DNA from: an uncultured Lachnospiraceae bacterium | Lineage (GTDB): Bacteria; Bacillota; Clostridia; Lachnospirales; Lachnospiraceae | Assembly: GCA_910589385.1 (NCBI GenBank) | Contig: CAJUTU010000032.1 | Coordinates: 1-46,094 of the forward strand | Direction of reading: 5' to 3' | DNA length: 46,094 nt | Shown here: piece by piece, positions 1 to 7,812 of the stretch | Layout of the letters: each line of letters begins with the position of its first letter | Numbering within the stretch: position 1 is the first letter of the stretch | Translations under genes and position numbers: made by a program | The notes under the pieces: generated by a model | What the model saw: the letters and a program-made list of their open reading frames with translations, nothing else | The model's database searches: none | Told to the model about the DNA's origin: nothing

Positions 1-117
1 CAATACTACCAGAATAGGAGACTAATTATAAGACGTCGATTATTTACCGCTTACAGTATAAGTATGATGCACCTATACTTAAAAGTTGGAAATCAAGGTG
101 TTTGAAAGGAGGATATT

Positions 118-762
118 ATGCCAAAAACAGGAAAAACATATCCAGATTGGGTACAGGAGTATCGGGTCAGAGGTACCACGGTCAAGAAAAAAGGAGAGAA
201 GTATTACCTTTACAAACGGACATCAAGGTGGGTTCCCGGAAAACAATATCCACAGCCTGTAGATACATATATTGGAGTGATCACTCCAGAGGGAGTCCAT
301 AGATCAGATAAGAAGAAAGTTACACTAACGGATGCATCCGTAAAGGAGTTTGGATTTTCCAAAGCAGTCGAGAGCCTATGTCCACAAAGCTGGAAAGAAC
401 CATTAGGGAAAGATTGGAGGGAGGTTTTGGATTTTATCATCCTTAAAGAATCCGCAGAGTCCTATATAGCCACTGAACGTGGGACTATAGATGAACTGAA
501 TCCCCATATACAGTACGGCGCTCAGAAAAGTTCCCTGATACGCCGGATGCAGAAGGAATCCGGTGCTGATATGAAAGACTTAAAATGTCTGTTGACGATA
601 TATCTGATTTATATGGACGGGAATAAGATTGTATCCAAAATATCGGATGAACAGCGGGAAATCCTATTGCTCATAGTCGTAGGGTTTCTGTCAGGGAAAA
701 CCTCTCTGCGGCGTATCGTAAAATGGGCAAAAAGGAATCAGGAAAAACTGAAAAATACCTGA
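118..762 (+). CDS. Upstream reading frame of ISAs1-like transposase (N-terminal part)
   Basis: A 214-residue protein starts at an ATG preceded by AAAGGAGG. The first 170 residues are lysine- and tyrosine-rich and match nothing I can name. The last 45 residues (about 175-214) look like the DDE_Tnp_1-associated region found at the N-terminus of ISAs1 transposases: a hydrophobic helix followed by a segment like RRIVKWAKRNQ. The frame ends at 762, 40 bp into the next reading frame, which is offset by -1 and continues the same domain (giPSLSTFSRI). The two frames therefore look like one transposase split in two. The join could be programmed -1 slippage in the A-rich run 729-755, translational coupling at the ATG at 723, or a disabling frameshift. 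The sequence alone does not decide. Confidence 0.6.
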   Translation: MPKTGKTYPDWVQEYRVRGTTVKKKGEKYYLYKRTSRWVPGKQYPQPVDTYIGVITPEGVHRSDKKKVTLTDASVKEFGFSKAVESLCPQSWKEPLGKDWREVLDFIILKESAESYIATERGTIDELNPHIQYGAQKSSLIRRMQKESGADMKDLKCLLTIYLIYMDGNKIVSKISDEQREILLLIVVGFLSGKTSLRRIVKWAKRNQEKLKNT

Positions 763-1841
763 CACTGAAAAACGGCATACCATCGCTTTCTACATTTTCC
801 AGGATTGCCTGCGGAATCGATGAGGAACTGCTGTCCCTGGCATTTACTGACTGGATTGGAAGTATTTTAAGTACAAGAGGGATACATATCGTAATTGACG
901 GAAAAGCACTAAGAGCAGCAACGGAAAAGAAAAAGGATAAGAAAGCTCCATACATTTTAAATGCCATGGATGCCGCAACCAATCTGGTGATTGCACAGAT
1001 TCCAATTCCAGAGAAAACAAATGAGATGACAGAAATACCAAAACTGCTGGAAATCCTTGATATAACAGGGAGCACAGTCACAATAGATGCGATTGGGGCG
1101 ACAGAAACCATTCTGCGTATGATAGAGGAGAAAAAAGGGTATTTCGTACAACAGATAAAAAAGAACTGTCCGGCAGCTTATCAGGAGATACAGAACATTT
1201 TTGAGGAACTTGAGAAAGAAAAAGCGGCAGATCCAGAAACATTTGCAAAGGAAAATAAGGAACGCTATAGTGAGTACAGCAGCTGCGAGAAGAACAGGGA
1301 ACGCGTGGAGTATCGGGAAGTCAAGTGCTACACAAATGATTACGCGATCAGAAAGATACGGGAAGGGCTGTCTTTTATATGTAGCGTTGCTACAAGCTGC
1401 CAGGTGCGAATACCAAAAGAGAAAGATGCAGACGGAAACGATGTGACCCCAGAAAAGGAAACCTTCTTAAAGCAAGGGAGCAGGAAATGCCCAAAGCCTA
1501 CGGAAGGAGATGAACTTACAGATCAAATACAAAAAGTTGGCCTGGTATCAAATCATACTTTAACGGCGGAAGAGATTGCACGATACCAAAGAGACCACTG
1601 GCGGATTGAGAACTGTCTGCATCATGTTCTGGATGAGGACTTTCTGGAAGATAAATGTACAGCAAGAAAATCTAAGAATGTTTTATCTGTATTACGGAAA
1701 ACGGCATATAATATCATCCGGCTTATGCAGATAGATGCTCGAAAAGACAGAGAATTTGTAATTGACGTGAATGATGAGATAACAGAAGATTTTTCGGCTG
1801 CGCTAAAATGGATTTTTGATCCAATACCAAGCTTTTATTAA
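723..1841 (+). CDS. ISAs1-family DDE transposase
   Basis: This 372-residue DDE transposase carries the ISAs1 landmarks in order. First comes the GIPSLSTFSRI segment near the start. Then IDGKALRAA holds the first catalytic Asp, and the NEMTEIPKLL and TIDAIGA segments hold the second Asp. A C-terminal HWRIENCLHHVLDEDF segment carries the catalytic Glu. The C-terminus appears intact. It overlaps the preceding frame by 40 bp in the -1 frame. The ATG at 723 lacks a good Shine-Dalgarno sequence, so this part may be made by coupling or frameshifting from the upstream frame. The IS has no cargo genes. Confidence 0.85.
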   Translation: MGKKESGKTEKYLTLKNGIPSLSTFSRIACGIDEELLSLAFTDWIGSILSTRGIHIVIDGKALRAATEKKKDKKAPYILNAMDAATNLVIAQIPIPEKTNEMTEIPKLLEILDITGSTVTIDAIGATETILRMIEEKKGYFVQQIKKNCPAAYQEIQNIFEELEKEKAADPETFAKENKERYSEYSSCEKNRERVEYREVKCYTNDYAIRKIREGLSFICSVATSCQVRIPKEKDADGNDVTPEKETFLKQGSRKCPKPTEGDELTDQIQKVGLVSNHTLTAEEIARYQRDHWRIENCLHHVLDEDFLEDKCTARKSKNVLSVLRKTAYNIIRLMQIDARKDREFVIDVNDEITEDFSAALKWIFDPIPSFY

Positions 1842-1967
1842 AAGAGTACCTTGATTTTTCAAAAAAAGGAAATAGAACGATAGGGGGACTTTCCGGTAAG
1901 GTCATTTTGGCAGAAGACTTTTAATGATACACCAGGCTGCTATCAAAAAAGAAATAACGTATAGCTT

Positions 1968-2005
1968 ACAGCATCCAACCAAATCGGATTGGATGCTGTT
2001 TTTTT
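1968..2005 (+). terminator. Intrinsic terminator
   Basis: An 11-bp perfect stem (1968-1978 with 1989-1999) has two further C-G pairs possible in the loop and is followed by a run of seven T (1999-2005). It lies downstream of the insertion sequence and upstream of the blaI promoter, so it insulates the two. Confidence 0.85.
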
Positions 2006-2088
2006 GAGTGAGTCATAAAATACAACTTATCCCAGAAGAGGCCTCTTAACATACAGCCTGGGAAATGAATGTTGGATCATAATAATGA

Positions 2089-2139
2089 TTGACAACCATA
2101 CACTACTGTGGTAGTATAAAGAAAAACTACTGCGGTAGT
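2089..2139 (+). promoter_or_regulatory. blaI promoter with two BlaI/MecI-type operators
   Basis: The -35 TTGACA (2089-2094) and -10 TAGTAT (2112-2117) are separated by 17 bp. Two near-identical dyads of form ACTAC-N4-GTAGT lie at 2102-2115, overlapping the -10, and at 2126-2139, just downstream of the start site. Known BlaI/MecI operators have the core TACTACA...TGTAGTA, so these are very likely the binding sites of the repressor encoded immediately downstream. This points to autoregulation. Confidence 0.9.
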
Positions 2140-2157
2140 GCGAAAGGGGCTGTGTAA

Positions 2158-2517
2158 ATGGATATCAAATTATTTGATTCAGAGTTAAAGGTGATGGACG
2201 TGCTGTGGCGTGAAGGAGATTCCACAGCGAAATACATTTCTGATGTATTAAAAGAAGAAGTCGGATGGAATATGAATACGACCTATACTTTGATCAAGCG
2301 TTGCATAAAAAAAGGAGCAATCGAACGCTCGGAGCCGAACTTCATGTGCCATGCGCTGATACCGAAAGAAGAGGTCCAGGAAGCAGAGACTAATGAACTG
2401 ATCAACAAGATTTATGACGGTTCGGCAGATAAGCTGTTTGCGGCGCTTCTGGGAAGGAAAAAGCTGTCGCCGGAGCAGATTGCACAATTAAAACAGATTG
2501 TGGGAGAATTGGAATGA
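2158..2517 (+). CDS. blaI: BlaI/MecI/CopY-family transcriptional repressor
   Basis: This 119-residue winged-helix repressor is the usual size for the family. Residues 5-75 form the DNA-binding domain: an opening LFDSELKVMDVLW helix, then NTTYTLIKRCIKKGAIER for the recognition helix and wing. The C-terminal part (about 80-119) is the dimerisation region, which is cleaved by BlaR1-type proteases in characterised systems. AAGGGG at 2143-2148 supports the ATG at 2158. Its stop codon overlaps the ribosome binding site of the downstream metalloprotease, so the two are co-transcribed and probably coupled. Two matching operators lie in its own promoter. No beta-lactamase or penicillin-binding protein gene is adjacent, so the regulated process may be something other than beta-lactam resistance. 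Confidence 0.92.
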   Translation: MDIKLFDSELKVMDVLWREGDSTAKYISDVLKEEVGWNMNTTYTLIKRCIKKGAIERSEPNFMCHALIPKEEVQEAETNELINKIYDGSADKLFAALLGRKKLSPEQIAQLKQIVGELE

Positions 2518-2527
2518 GGTGATGAGA

Positions 2528-5092
2528 ATGAGTTTGTTGGAAATGAGTTTTTCCGGCGCAATATTGGTTTTGACTATTTTGGCAGTCCGTGCCGTGTTAA
2601 AGAACCGTCTGCCTAAGATCACTTTTACAGTTCTTTGGATGGTTGCGCTGCTCCGGCTGCTGGTTCCCTTTTCCATACCGTCCGCATGGAGCGTATATGC
2701 ATTTCTTCCAAGTGCGGATTCTGTTACAGAGCAGGCGCAGCGATTTGCGCAGGGTGTTTATGAGAAGTATGCTGGTGAAAGGGCTGGGAACGATTTTTTG
2801 GATACATCCTTGCTGCAAAGGAGAAATGAGGCAGGCAGTACAGGAGAATCCGGGGGGCCATCAGTTCAGGAACTGGCGACGGATCAAATCAGCTTACGAG
2901 ATCAGGAAACACTGACAGAGCCGAATACAAGTGCATCGGCATTTTCTGCAAAGGTATGGGATAAAGAAGGGGCGGCATCAGGGAAAGCGTCAATAGCAGG
3001 GGCTAAGAGACACCGCCTTCCTGTTTGGAATATCATCTGGGCAGCAGGACTTCTGTTTTGTACGGCATATTTCACCTGCGCTTACCTCAGATGCTATCGG
3101 GAATTTCAAATGTCATTGCCAATAAACGAGGGAATGCTGAGAAACTGGTATAGCACACACCCGTTGAAAAGAAAGCTGTCCGTACGCCAGTCGGATCAGA
3201 TTGACTCTCCGCTTTCCTATGGAATATGGCATCCGGTAATCTTGCTCCCGAAATCCACAAAGTGGGAGGACGGATTCCAGCTCCGTTATGTTCTGGAACA
3301 TGAGTATGTACATATCCAACATTTTGACGCGGCGATAAAGCTGCTGGCAGCCGCTGCTTTATGCGTACACTGGTTCAACCCCCTGGTATGGCTGATGTAT
3401 ATCTTTTTCAACCGGGATCTGGAATTATACTGTGACGAAACAGTAATCCGCAGATTTGGAGAAGAGGAAAAATCTGCATATGCCATGACGTTGATTGAGC
3501 TGGAGGAGGAAAAGAGCGGGGTGGTTTTGCTGGGCAATAGTTTTAGTAAAAATGCGATTGAAGAAAGGATACGTGCGATTATGAAGATAAAAAAGATGTC
3601 ACTTTTGGCCTGTGGGATGGCAGCCGTATTGGTGGGTGGTATCACCCTGCTTTTTGCAACCTCCTGCAAAGCCTATGGGAAATCAGAGAAAACCAGTGAA
3701 GTAGATGTGCAGGAGTATTCCACTGCAAGTGGTGGGACAAAAGAAGAGCGCAATACCAAACTGCTGGCATCAGCAGTTTCGAATGAAAGTACAGCAATAT
3801 ATAATGAGGAAGAAATTAAGAAACTAAAGACGGAACTCCAGAAAAGGGAAAAAGAGCTTGACAAGCTTATTCAGGTAAAAGAGGCGCAGCTTTCCGTGTT
3901 TGAAGGTATTTCAAGCAATGTCCAGAAAATGGAAAAGCGAAAGGAAGTTCAGGCAGGCCAGGAGGCCGTTGAAGGTGAGGATACATTACAGAAAAAGGGT
4001 GCAAAACAATCCGCATCTGATTCGGATATGGATGCTCTTGTCCAGGAAATCGGGCAGTTGAAAGAGGAGCGTGTAAGCCTGCAGGATGTGGAAGCGGATT
4101 TAGAATGGTATGACTTTGTGGAAGGGCACTATAAAGAGTTCGGAATCCATTATCATTTTCCAGAGGATCGGCTATATAGTGTTAATACACCAATCCGGTA
4201 TTTTTATGATGAAAAGAATGGCGGAGTCCTCTGGGCAGACAATGAAGGACAGGTTGTATTAGAAGTCATTTATGATAAACAGGGAAAGATTCTGTGTTTA
4301 TCCGGGGGTCCGGCTGAGTCTGATGAAGCAGTAGATGAATTTTTCACTGACGGAGCGGCAGAGGCAGTCCATGAAGGCAAAGCAGCAAGAGCAAGGGAAG
4401 CAGGGGAAGTGGCTGTAGTTGTAGAAAATGTGGGTAAGGATTCAACCGACATCGCATATGCCATTTCAAAAAGTAAGGAATTTTCAGAATATAAAAAGTG
4501 CGGCATTTCTTACGATAAAAAAACAGGTTATTTAATGTATGAAGGCAAGACAGTAGGGTATTTTATGGATGAAACCGCACCGGGAGTTTACACAAGATTT
4601 GTAGATGGGTCAGGTTCATTAGGGATTACTGTAGTGCGTGATTTAGGAGAGATTGTCAGAATCGACTCATTTCCTTTTGATGAGGCGGATGTTTCCGATG
4701 CCAGCGTAGGTGAGGATAAGGATTATGACGGCGATACAACATCAATAGCCATGGGAGGTGAAAATATAGAATATATAGAATACAGTGATGAAATAGTATC
4801 CGAAGCAGCCGTAAGTGAGGCAGCATATGATTCCGGGGATGATGTGGAAAGCAGTATTCCGGCGGAATATGCAGAATTAGGATTAACAACGGACAAAAAG
4901 ACAAACCAGTGGATGTATCATGGAAAAGGAGTGGCGGTGATCTATGACAAAGACTACTGGATTTATTCGAATAGCAGTATCCCGGAAAGGAATGCAGTGT
5001 ATCTTGAAGTGGAAAGGGATAAAAAAGGCCGGGTTACCGCACTCCATGAAGTGACAAAGAAGGAAATGCAGAATTTGCTTCAAGAGGATTGA
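2528..5092 (+). CDS. blaR1: BlaR1/MecR1-type M56 metallopeptidase with repeated C-terminal sensor region
   Basis: This 854-residue membrane metalloprotease is predicted to sense a signal and inactivate the BlaI-type repressor. I chose the ATG at 2528 because GAGGTG (2516-2521) precedes it; an earlier in-frame ATG at 2498 lies inside blaI. N-terminal membrane helices are followed by the cytoplasmic zinc protease domain with HEYVH (about 258-262) and a downstream ELYCDE helix giving the third ligand. A final helix leads to a TSC motif near 375. The C-terminus is not the penicillin-binding domain of staphylococcal BlaR1. Instead it has a charged coiled coil (about 426-525) and three diverged copies of a roughly 60-residue unit (starting near 534, 653 and 780), joined by acidic linkers. 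The sensed ligand is unknown. Confidence 0.85.
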   Translation: MSLLEMSFSGAILVLTILAVRAVLKNRLPKITFTVLWMVALLRLLVPFSIPSAWSVYAFLPSADSVTEQAQRFAQGVYEKYAGERAGNDFLDTSLLQRRNEAGSTGESGGPSVQELATDQISLRDQETLTEPNTSASAFSAKVWDKEGAASGKASIAGAKRHRLPVWNIIWAAGLLFCTAYFTCAYLRCYREFQMSLPINEGMLRNWYSTHPLKRKLSVRQSDQIDSPLSYGIWHPVILLPKSTKWEDGFQLRYVLEHEYVHIQHFDAAIKLLAAAALCVHWFNPLVWLMYIFFNRDLELYCDETVIRRFGEEEKSAYAMTLIELEEEKSGVVLLGNSFSKNAIEERIRAIMKIKKMSLLACGMAAVLVGGITLLFATSCKAYGKSEKTSEVDVQEYSTASGGTKEERNTKLLASAVSNESTAIYNEEEIKKLKTELQKREKELDKLIQVKEAQLSVFEGISSNVQKMEKRKEVQAGQEAVEGEDTLQKKGAKQSASDSDMDALVQEIGQLKEERVSLQDVEADLEWYDFVEGHYKEFGIHYHFPEDRLYSVNTPIRYFYDEKNGGVLWADNEGQVVLEVIYDKQGKILCLSGGPAESDEAVDEFFTDGAAEAVHEGKAARAREAGEVAVVVENVGKDSTDIAYAISKSKEFSEYKKCGISYDKKTGYLMYEGKTVGYFMDETAPGVYTRFVDGSGSLGITVVRDLGEIVRIDSFPFDEADVSDASVGEDKDYDGDTTSIAMGGENIEYIEYSDEIVSEAAVSEAAYDSGDDVESSIPAEYAELGLTTDKKTNQWMYHGKGVAVIYDKDYWIYSNSSIPERNAVYLEVERDKKGRVTALHEVTKKEMQNLLQED

Positions 5093-5168
5093 TATTCTTT
5101 TTTTTCATGGTTATACTGAAATGGAATAGTATAGAATTGCTAAATGAGTGGCGCAGGAGAGAACGACT

Positions 5169-6302
5169 ATGAAAATTTCAGTAGATATTGCCAGGACAAT
5201 TGTCAGGGAGATCAGTAATACGATTCACCAGAATGTAAACCTGATGGATGATTCGGGGTGTATCATAGCAAGTACGAATCCGGCAAGGACAGGGACCTTT
5301 CACGTGGGTGCACAGAAAATTATCGAGGAACAGCTTGAGTATCTGACGATCAATACTGATGAGGAATACGAAGGGGCCAAGCTGGGGATCAACATGCCGA
5401 TTTATTTTGGGGGAGAAATTGTGGGTGTATTGGGGATCAGCGGGGAGTGGAATCAGATAAAACCATATATTGACCTGATCCGCAAGACATCAGAAACACT
5501 TCTCATGAATTTTTATCTGCAAAAAAGGGAAGATGAGATCCAGAAAGAACAGAATCAATATATGTATGATCTTTTGTCCGGAAATGTAGAGCCGCTCCCA
5601 AAAGATTTTATTTCTATGGGAAAGCTGATAGGGATAGATCTGTCAGTTGCGCGCCGGTGCGTATGCATTTCCTTAAAATGGGACAGCAGTGATGCGAAAC
5701 CTCATATGTTTTTGAATCAAATGGAACAGATTTTGAAGCAGCTCTGGGATTATCCTGAGCAGAGCCTTTTTTACCGGGAAACGGATCAGGTTTCCATCTT
5801 CCTTCCGGTTGAGAAAGACGAAGTGATAGAAAGGCTGATCGGACAGTTGGCAGAGCGGTTAAAACTTCCTGACAGCGTGTATCTGAAGGCCGGGGTAGAT
5901 GACCAGGCATTTGATGGGATGGGACTGCGCAAAGGGAAGGTGAGGGCGGAGAAAAGCCTGAAAGCGGCAATGGCCAGTCCACAAAAGGATGTGTTTTATT
6001 ATCATGAACTGACGATCGGAGTGTTTATAAGTGAGATTCCGGACCACAGTAAACAGGAGTATGTGAAGAGGATCTTTACCGGTGTTGAGGAAGCAGAGAT
6101 ACAGCATTGGATGGAAATGCTGGAAGTCTTTTACTCCTGTGAAGGTTCTATTACACGGACGGCGGAAAAAATGTTTATCCATAAGAATACACTTCAATAT
6201 CAGCTTAAAAAGCTGATGGCGGCTACGGGATATGATCCCCGCAGCCTTTCCAATGCCGCGATTTATCAAAATGCATTGTGGTTCTGGAAGGAATTGCATT
6301 GA
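5169..6302 (+). CDS. cdaR: CdaR-type sugar diacid regulator
   Basis: This 377-residue regulator is of the carbohydrate-diacid (CdaR) type. An N-terminal putative sugar-diacid recognition domain (about 1-135) contains DIARTIVREIS and the GVLGISG segment. A central GGDEF-like or linker region follows. A C-terminal PucR-type helix-turn-helix (about 310-370) contains the segment TAEKMFIHKNTLQYQL. The ATG at 5169 is preferred over a GTG at 5148 because AGGAG (5155-5159) sits nine bases upstream. In Escherichia coli CdaR controls galactarate, glucarate and glycerate use. A glycerate kinase four genes downstream fits that theme, so it probably controls the operon that starts at 6478. Confidence 0.88.
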   Translation: MKISVDIARTIVREISNTIHQNVNLMDDSGCIIASTNPARTGTFHVGAQKIIEEQLEYLTINTDEEYEGAKLGINMPIYFGGEIVGVLGISGEWNQIKPYIDLIRKTSETLLMNFYLQKREDEIQKEQNQYMYDLLSGNVEPLPKDFISMGKLIGIDLSVARRCVCISLKWDSSDAKPHMFLNQMEQILKQLWDYPEQSLFYRETDQVSIFLPVEKDEVIERLIGQLAERLKLPDSVYLKAGVDDQAFDGMGLRKGKVRAEKSLKAAMASPQKDVFYYHELTIGVFISEIPDHSKQEYVKRIFTGVEEAEIQHWMEMLEVFYSCEGSITRTAEKMFIHKNTLQYQLKKLMAATGYDPRSLSNAAIYQNALWFWKELH

Positions 6303-6307
6303 GGCGG

Positions 6308-6356
6308 AACCAGTTTTTGGATATGTTATGTGTAACAATCCTAAGGCTGGTTTTTT
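6308..6356 (+). terminator. Intrinsic terminator after cdaR
   Basis: The outer stem AACCAG (6308-6313) pairs with CTGGTT (6347-6352). An inner stem is formed by GGAT..GTTA and TAAC.ATCC, and a run of T follows to 6356. It separates cdaR from the operon promoter. Confidence 0.7.
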
Positions 6357-6357
6357 G

Positions 6358-6406
6358 TTGTGCAAAATAACGACATTTTCAAAATGAGACGGTATAATTT
6401 GTGCAA
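6358..6406 (+). promoter_or_regulatory. Operon promoter flanked by TTGTGCAA repeats (candidate CdaR sites)
   Basis: A good -10 TATAAT lies at 6393-6398, but the -35 is poor, as expected for an activated promoter. The octamer TTGTGCAA occurs at 6358-6365 and 6399-6406 in the same orientation, 41 bp apart (about four helical turns), and is itself nearly palindromic. The flanking arrangement suggests regulator binding, most simply by the neighbouring CdaR-type protein. That assignment is inference. Confidence 0.5.
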
Positions 6407-6477
6407 TACATACAGAAACTGACGGAGGTAGTCAATTTAATGCGCAGATTGACGGCAAATGGAGAGGAGGAATGAGA

Positions 6478-7794
6478 ATGGAACTGTATTCATGCGATAC
6501 GATGGTCGCGCTTGGAAACAGTACGAAAAACGGGAATGTGATTTTCGCTAAGAACAGTGACCGGCCAGTGACAGAGGCACAGCCGCTTGTTGTGTTTCCG
6601 GCAGAGGAACATGAAGAAGGCGAAATGTTACGGTGCACGTACATTGAAATTCCGCAGGCGGCGCACACATATAGGGTGATCGGCTCAAAACCATACTGGA
6701 TCTGGGGATTTGAGCATGGTATGAACGAACACAACGTTGCGATCGGAAACGAAGCGGTTTGGGCAAGAGAACCAGAGGAAAAGGAAGACGGCCTTCTGGG
6801 AATGGATCTGCTCCGTCTCGCATTGGAACGCGGGAGTACAGCATATGAGGCCCTGCATGTGATCACAGGATTATTAGAGGGCTATGGGCAGGGAGGAAAT
6901 GCGGCGGTTGGTATGGAACACCGCTATCATAATGCATTTTTAATTGCAGACCCAAAGGAGGCCTGGATTTTGGACACCTGCGGACGGCGCTGGGTGGCCA
7001 GGAGGGTTCAAGATGTGGCAGGGATCTCCAATTGCTACAGCACAGAGGAATACTGGGATGAAGAAAGTGGAGATGTGAAAGAATATGCTTATGCAAAAGG
7101 ATGGATTTCCAAAGAGGTTCCGTTTAACTTTGCAAAAGCCTACAGCGCTATGTCGTTAAAGCACAGGGCAGCACACCCCAGATACATGCGGCTGAATAAA
7201 CTGCTGAGGGAGAATGTGGGAAGCATCACATTGGACACGATCCGAAACATCCAGCGGGATCATTTTGAGGGAGAAATCCTGGAACCCAGGTGGAGCCCGG
7301 CAGACGGGCTGCATGTTTCCATCTGTATGCATGCCATGCTGGATACGGCCAGCAAAACGGCGGCTGCGTCCCAGGTGGAACTTGTCAGGGAAGGTACTCC
7401 GATCTGGTGGAATGCATTTGCGGTGCCATGCATGTCTGTATTTGCCCCATACACCGTGCATTCCGTACTTCCGCCGGAGATCAGCAATGCAGGGGCGAAG
7501 TATTCGAAAGAGAGCGCATGGTGGCAGTTTGAGAGGCTGCAGTATGCTATCGAAAAAGATTACTGCCGCTATATGGGCTGGTGGCGCAAGGAAGCGGACC
7601 GGCTGGAGCATATGTTCTGGGAGCAGGCAGAAAACGGCAGGATTCCTACAGATAGAGAGATTACAGAAAATACAGAGCGGATGCTGCAGGCAGTGGACGC
7701 TGCATATGAAAGGATCAATGGAGACAAAGAGGCATCAGGACAGCCGCAGCATTTTGAAATGAATGAAACAGCAAAAAGACGTGCTGGAATTTAA
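6478..7794 (+). CDS. Secernin-like C69-family peptidase (Ntn hydrolase)
   Basis: This 438-residue protein has the secernin/C69 N-terminal signature: a cysteine at position 6 followed by DTMVALG, then VIFAKNSDRP and the GNEAVW segment. In Ntn hydrolases the cysteine becomes the N-terminal nucleophile after short processing. I place the start at ATG 6478, seven bases after AGGAGG (6465-6470); an ATG at 6472 is too close. It is first in an operon with a GltS-like symporter, glycerate kinase and TauE-like exporter, all with short gaps. Family members act as dipeptidases or amidases, and the substrate here is unknown. An amide or peptide conjugate whose products feed the transporter and kinase is possible but speculative. 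Confidence 0.82.
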   Translation: MELYSCDTMVALGNSTKNGNVIFAKNSDRPVTEAQPLVVFPAEEHEEGEMLRCTYIEIPQAAHTYRVIGSKPYWIWGFEHGMNEHNVAIGNEAVWAREPEEKEDGLLGMDLLRLALERGSTAYEALHVITGLLEGYGQGGNAAVGMEHRYHNAFLIADPKEAWILDTCGRRWVARRVQDVAGISNCYSTEEYWDEESGDVKEYAYAKGWISKEVPFNFAKAYSAMSLKHRAAHPRYMRLNKLLRENVGSITLDTIRNIQRDHFEGEILEPRWSPADGLHVSICMHAMLDTASKTAAASQVELVREGTPIWWNAFAVPCMSVFAPYTVHSVLPPEISNAGAKYSKESAWWQFERLQYAIEKDYCRYMGWWRKEADRLEHMFWEQAENGRIPTDREITENTERMLQAVDAAYERINGDKEASGQPQHFEMNETAKRRAGI

Positions 7795-7812
7795 CAGGAG
7801 GAGGGAAATCAG

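Larger units (their letters stand above)
90..1857 (+). mobile_element. ISAs1-like insertion sequence (probable extent)
   Basis: The stretch carries a DDE transposase of ISAs1 type preceded by an overlapping reading frame. A 10-bp inverted pair, AAATCAAGGT at 90-99 and ACCTTGATTT at 1848-1857, brackets both reading frames and may mark or lie near the ends. The left copy is just upstream of the ribosome binding site and the right copy just after the transposase stop. No target-site duplication is convincing, so the exact ends are uncertain. Confidence 0.6.

Noticed and set aside
2158..5092. BlaI/BlaR1 pair as a beta-lactam resistance locus
   Set aside because: No beta-lactamase or PBP2a-like gene is adjacent and the sensor lacks a penicillin-binding domain, so resistance cannot be claimed.
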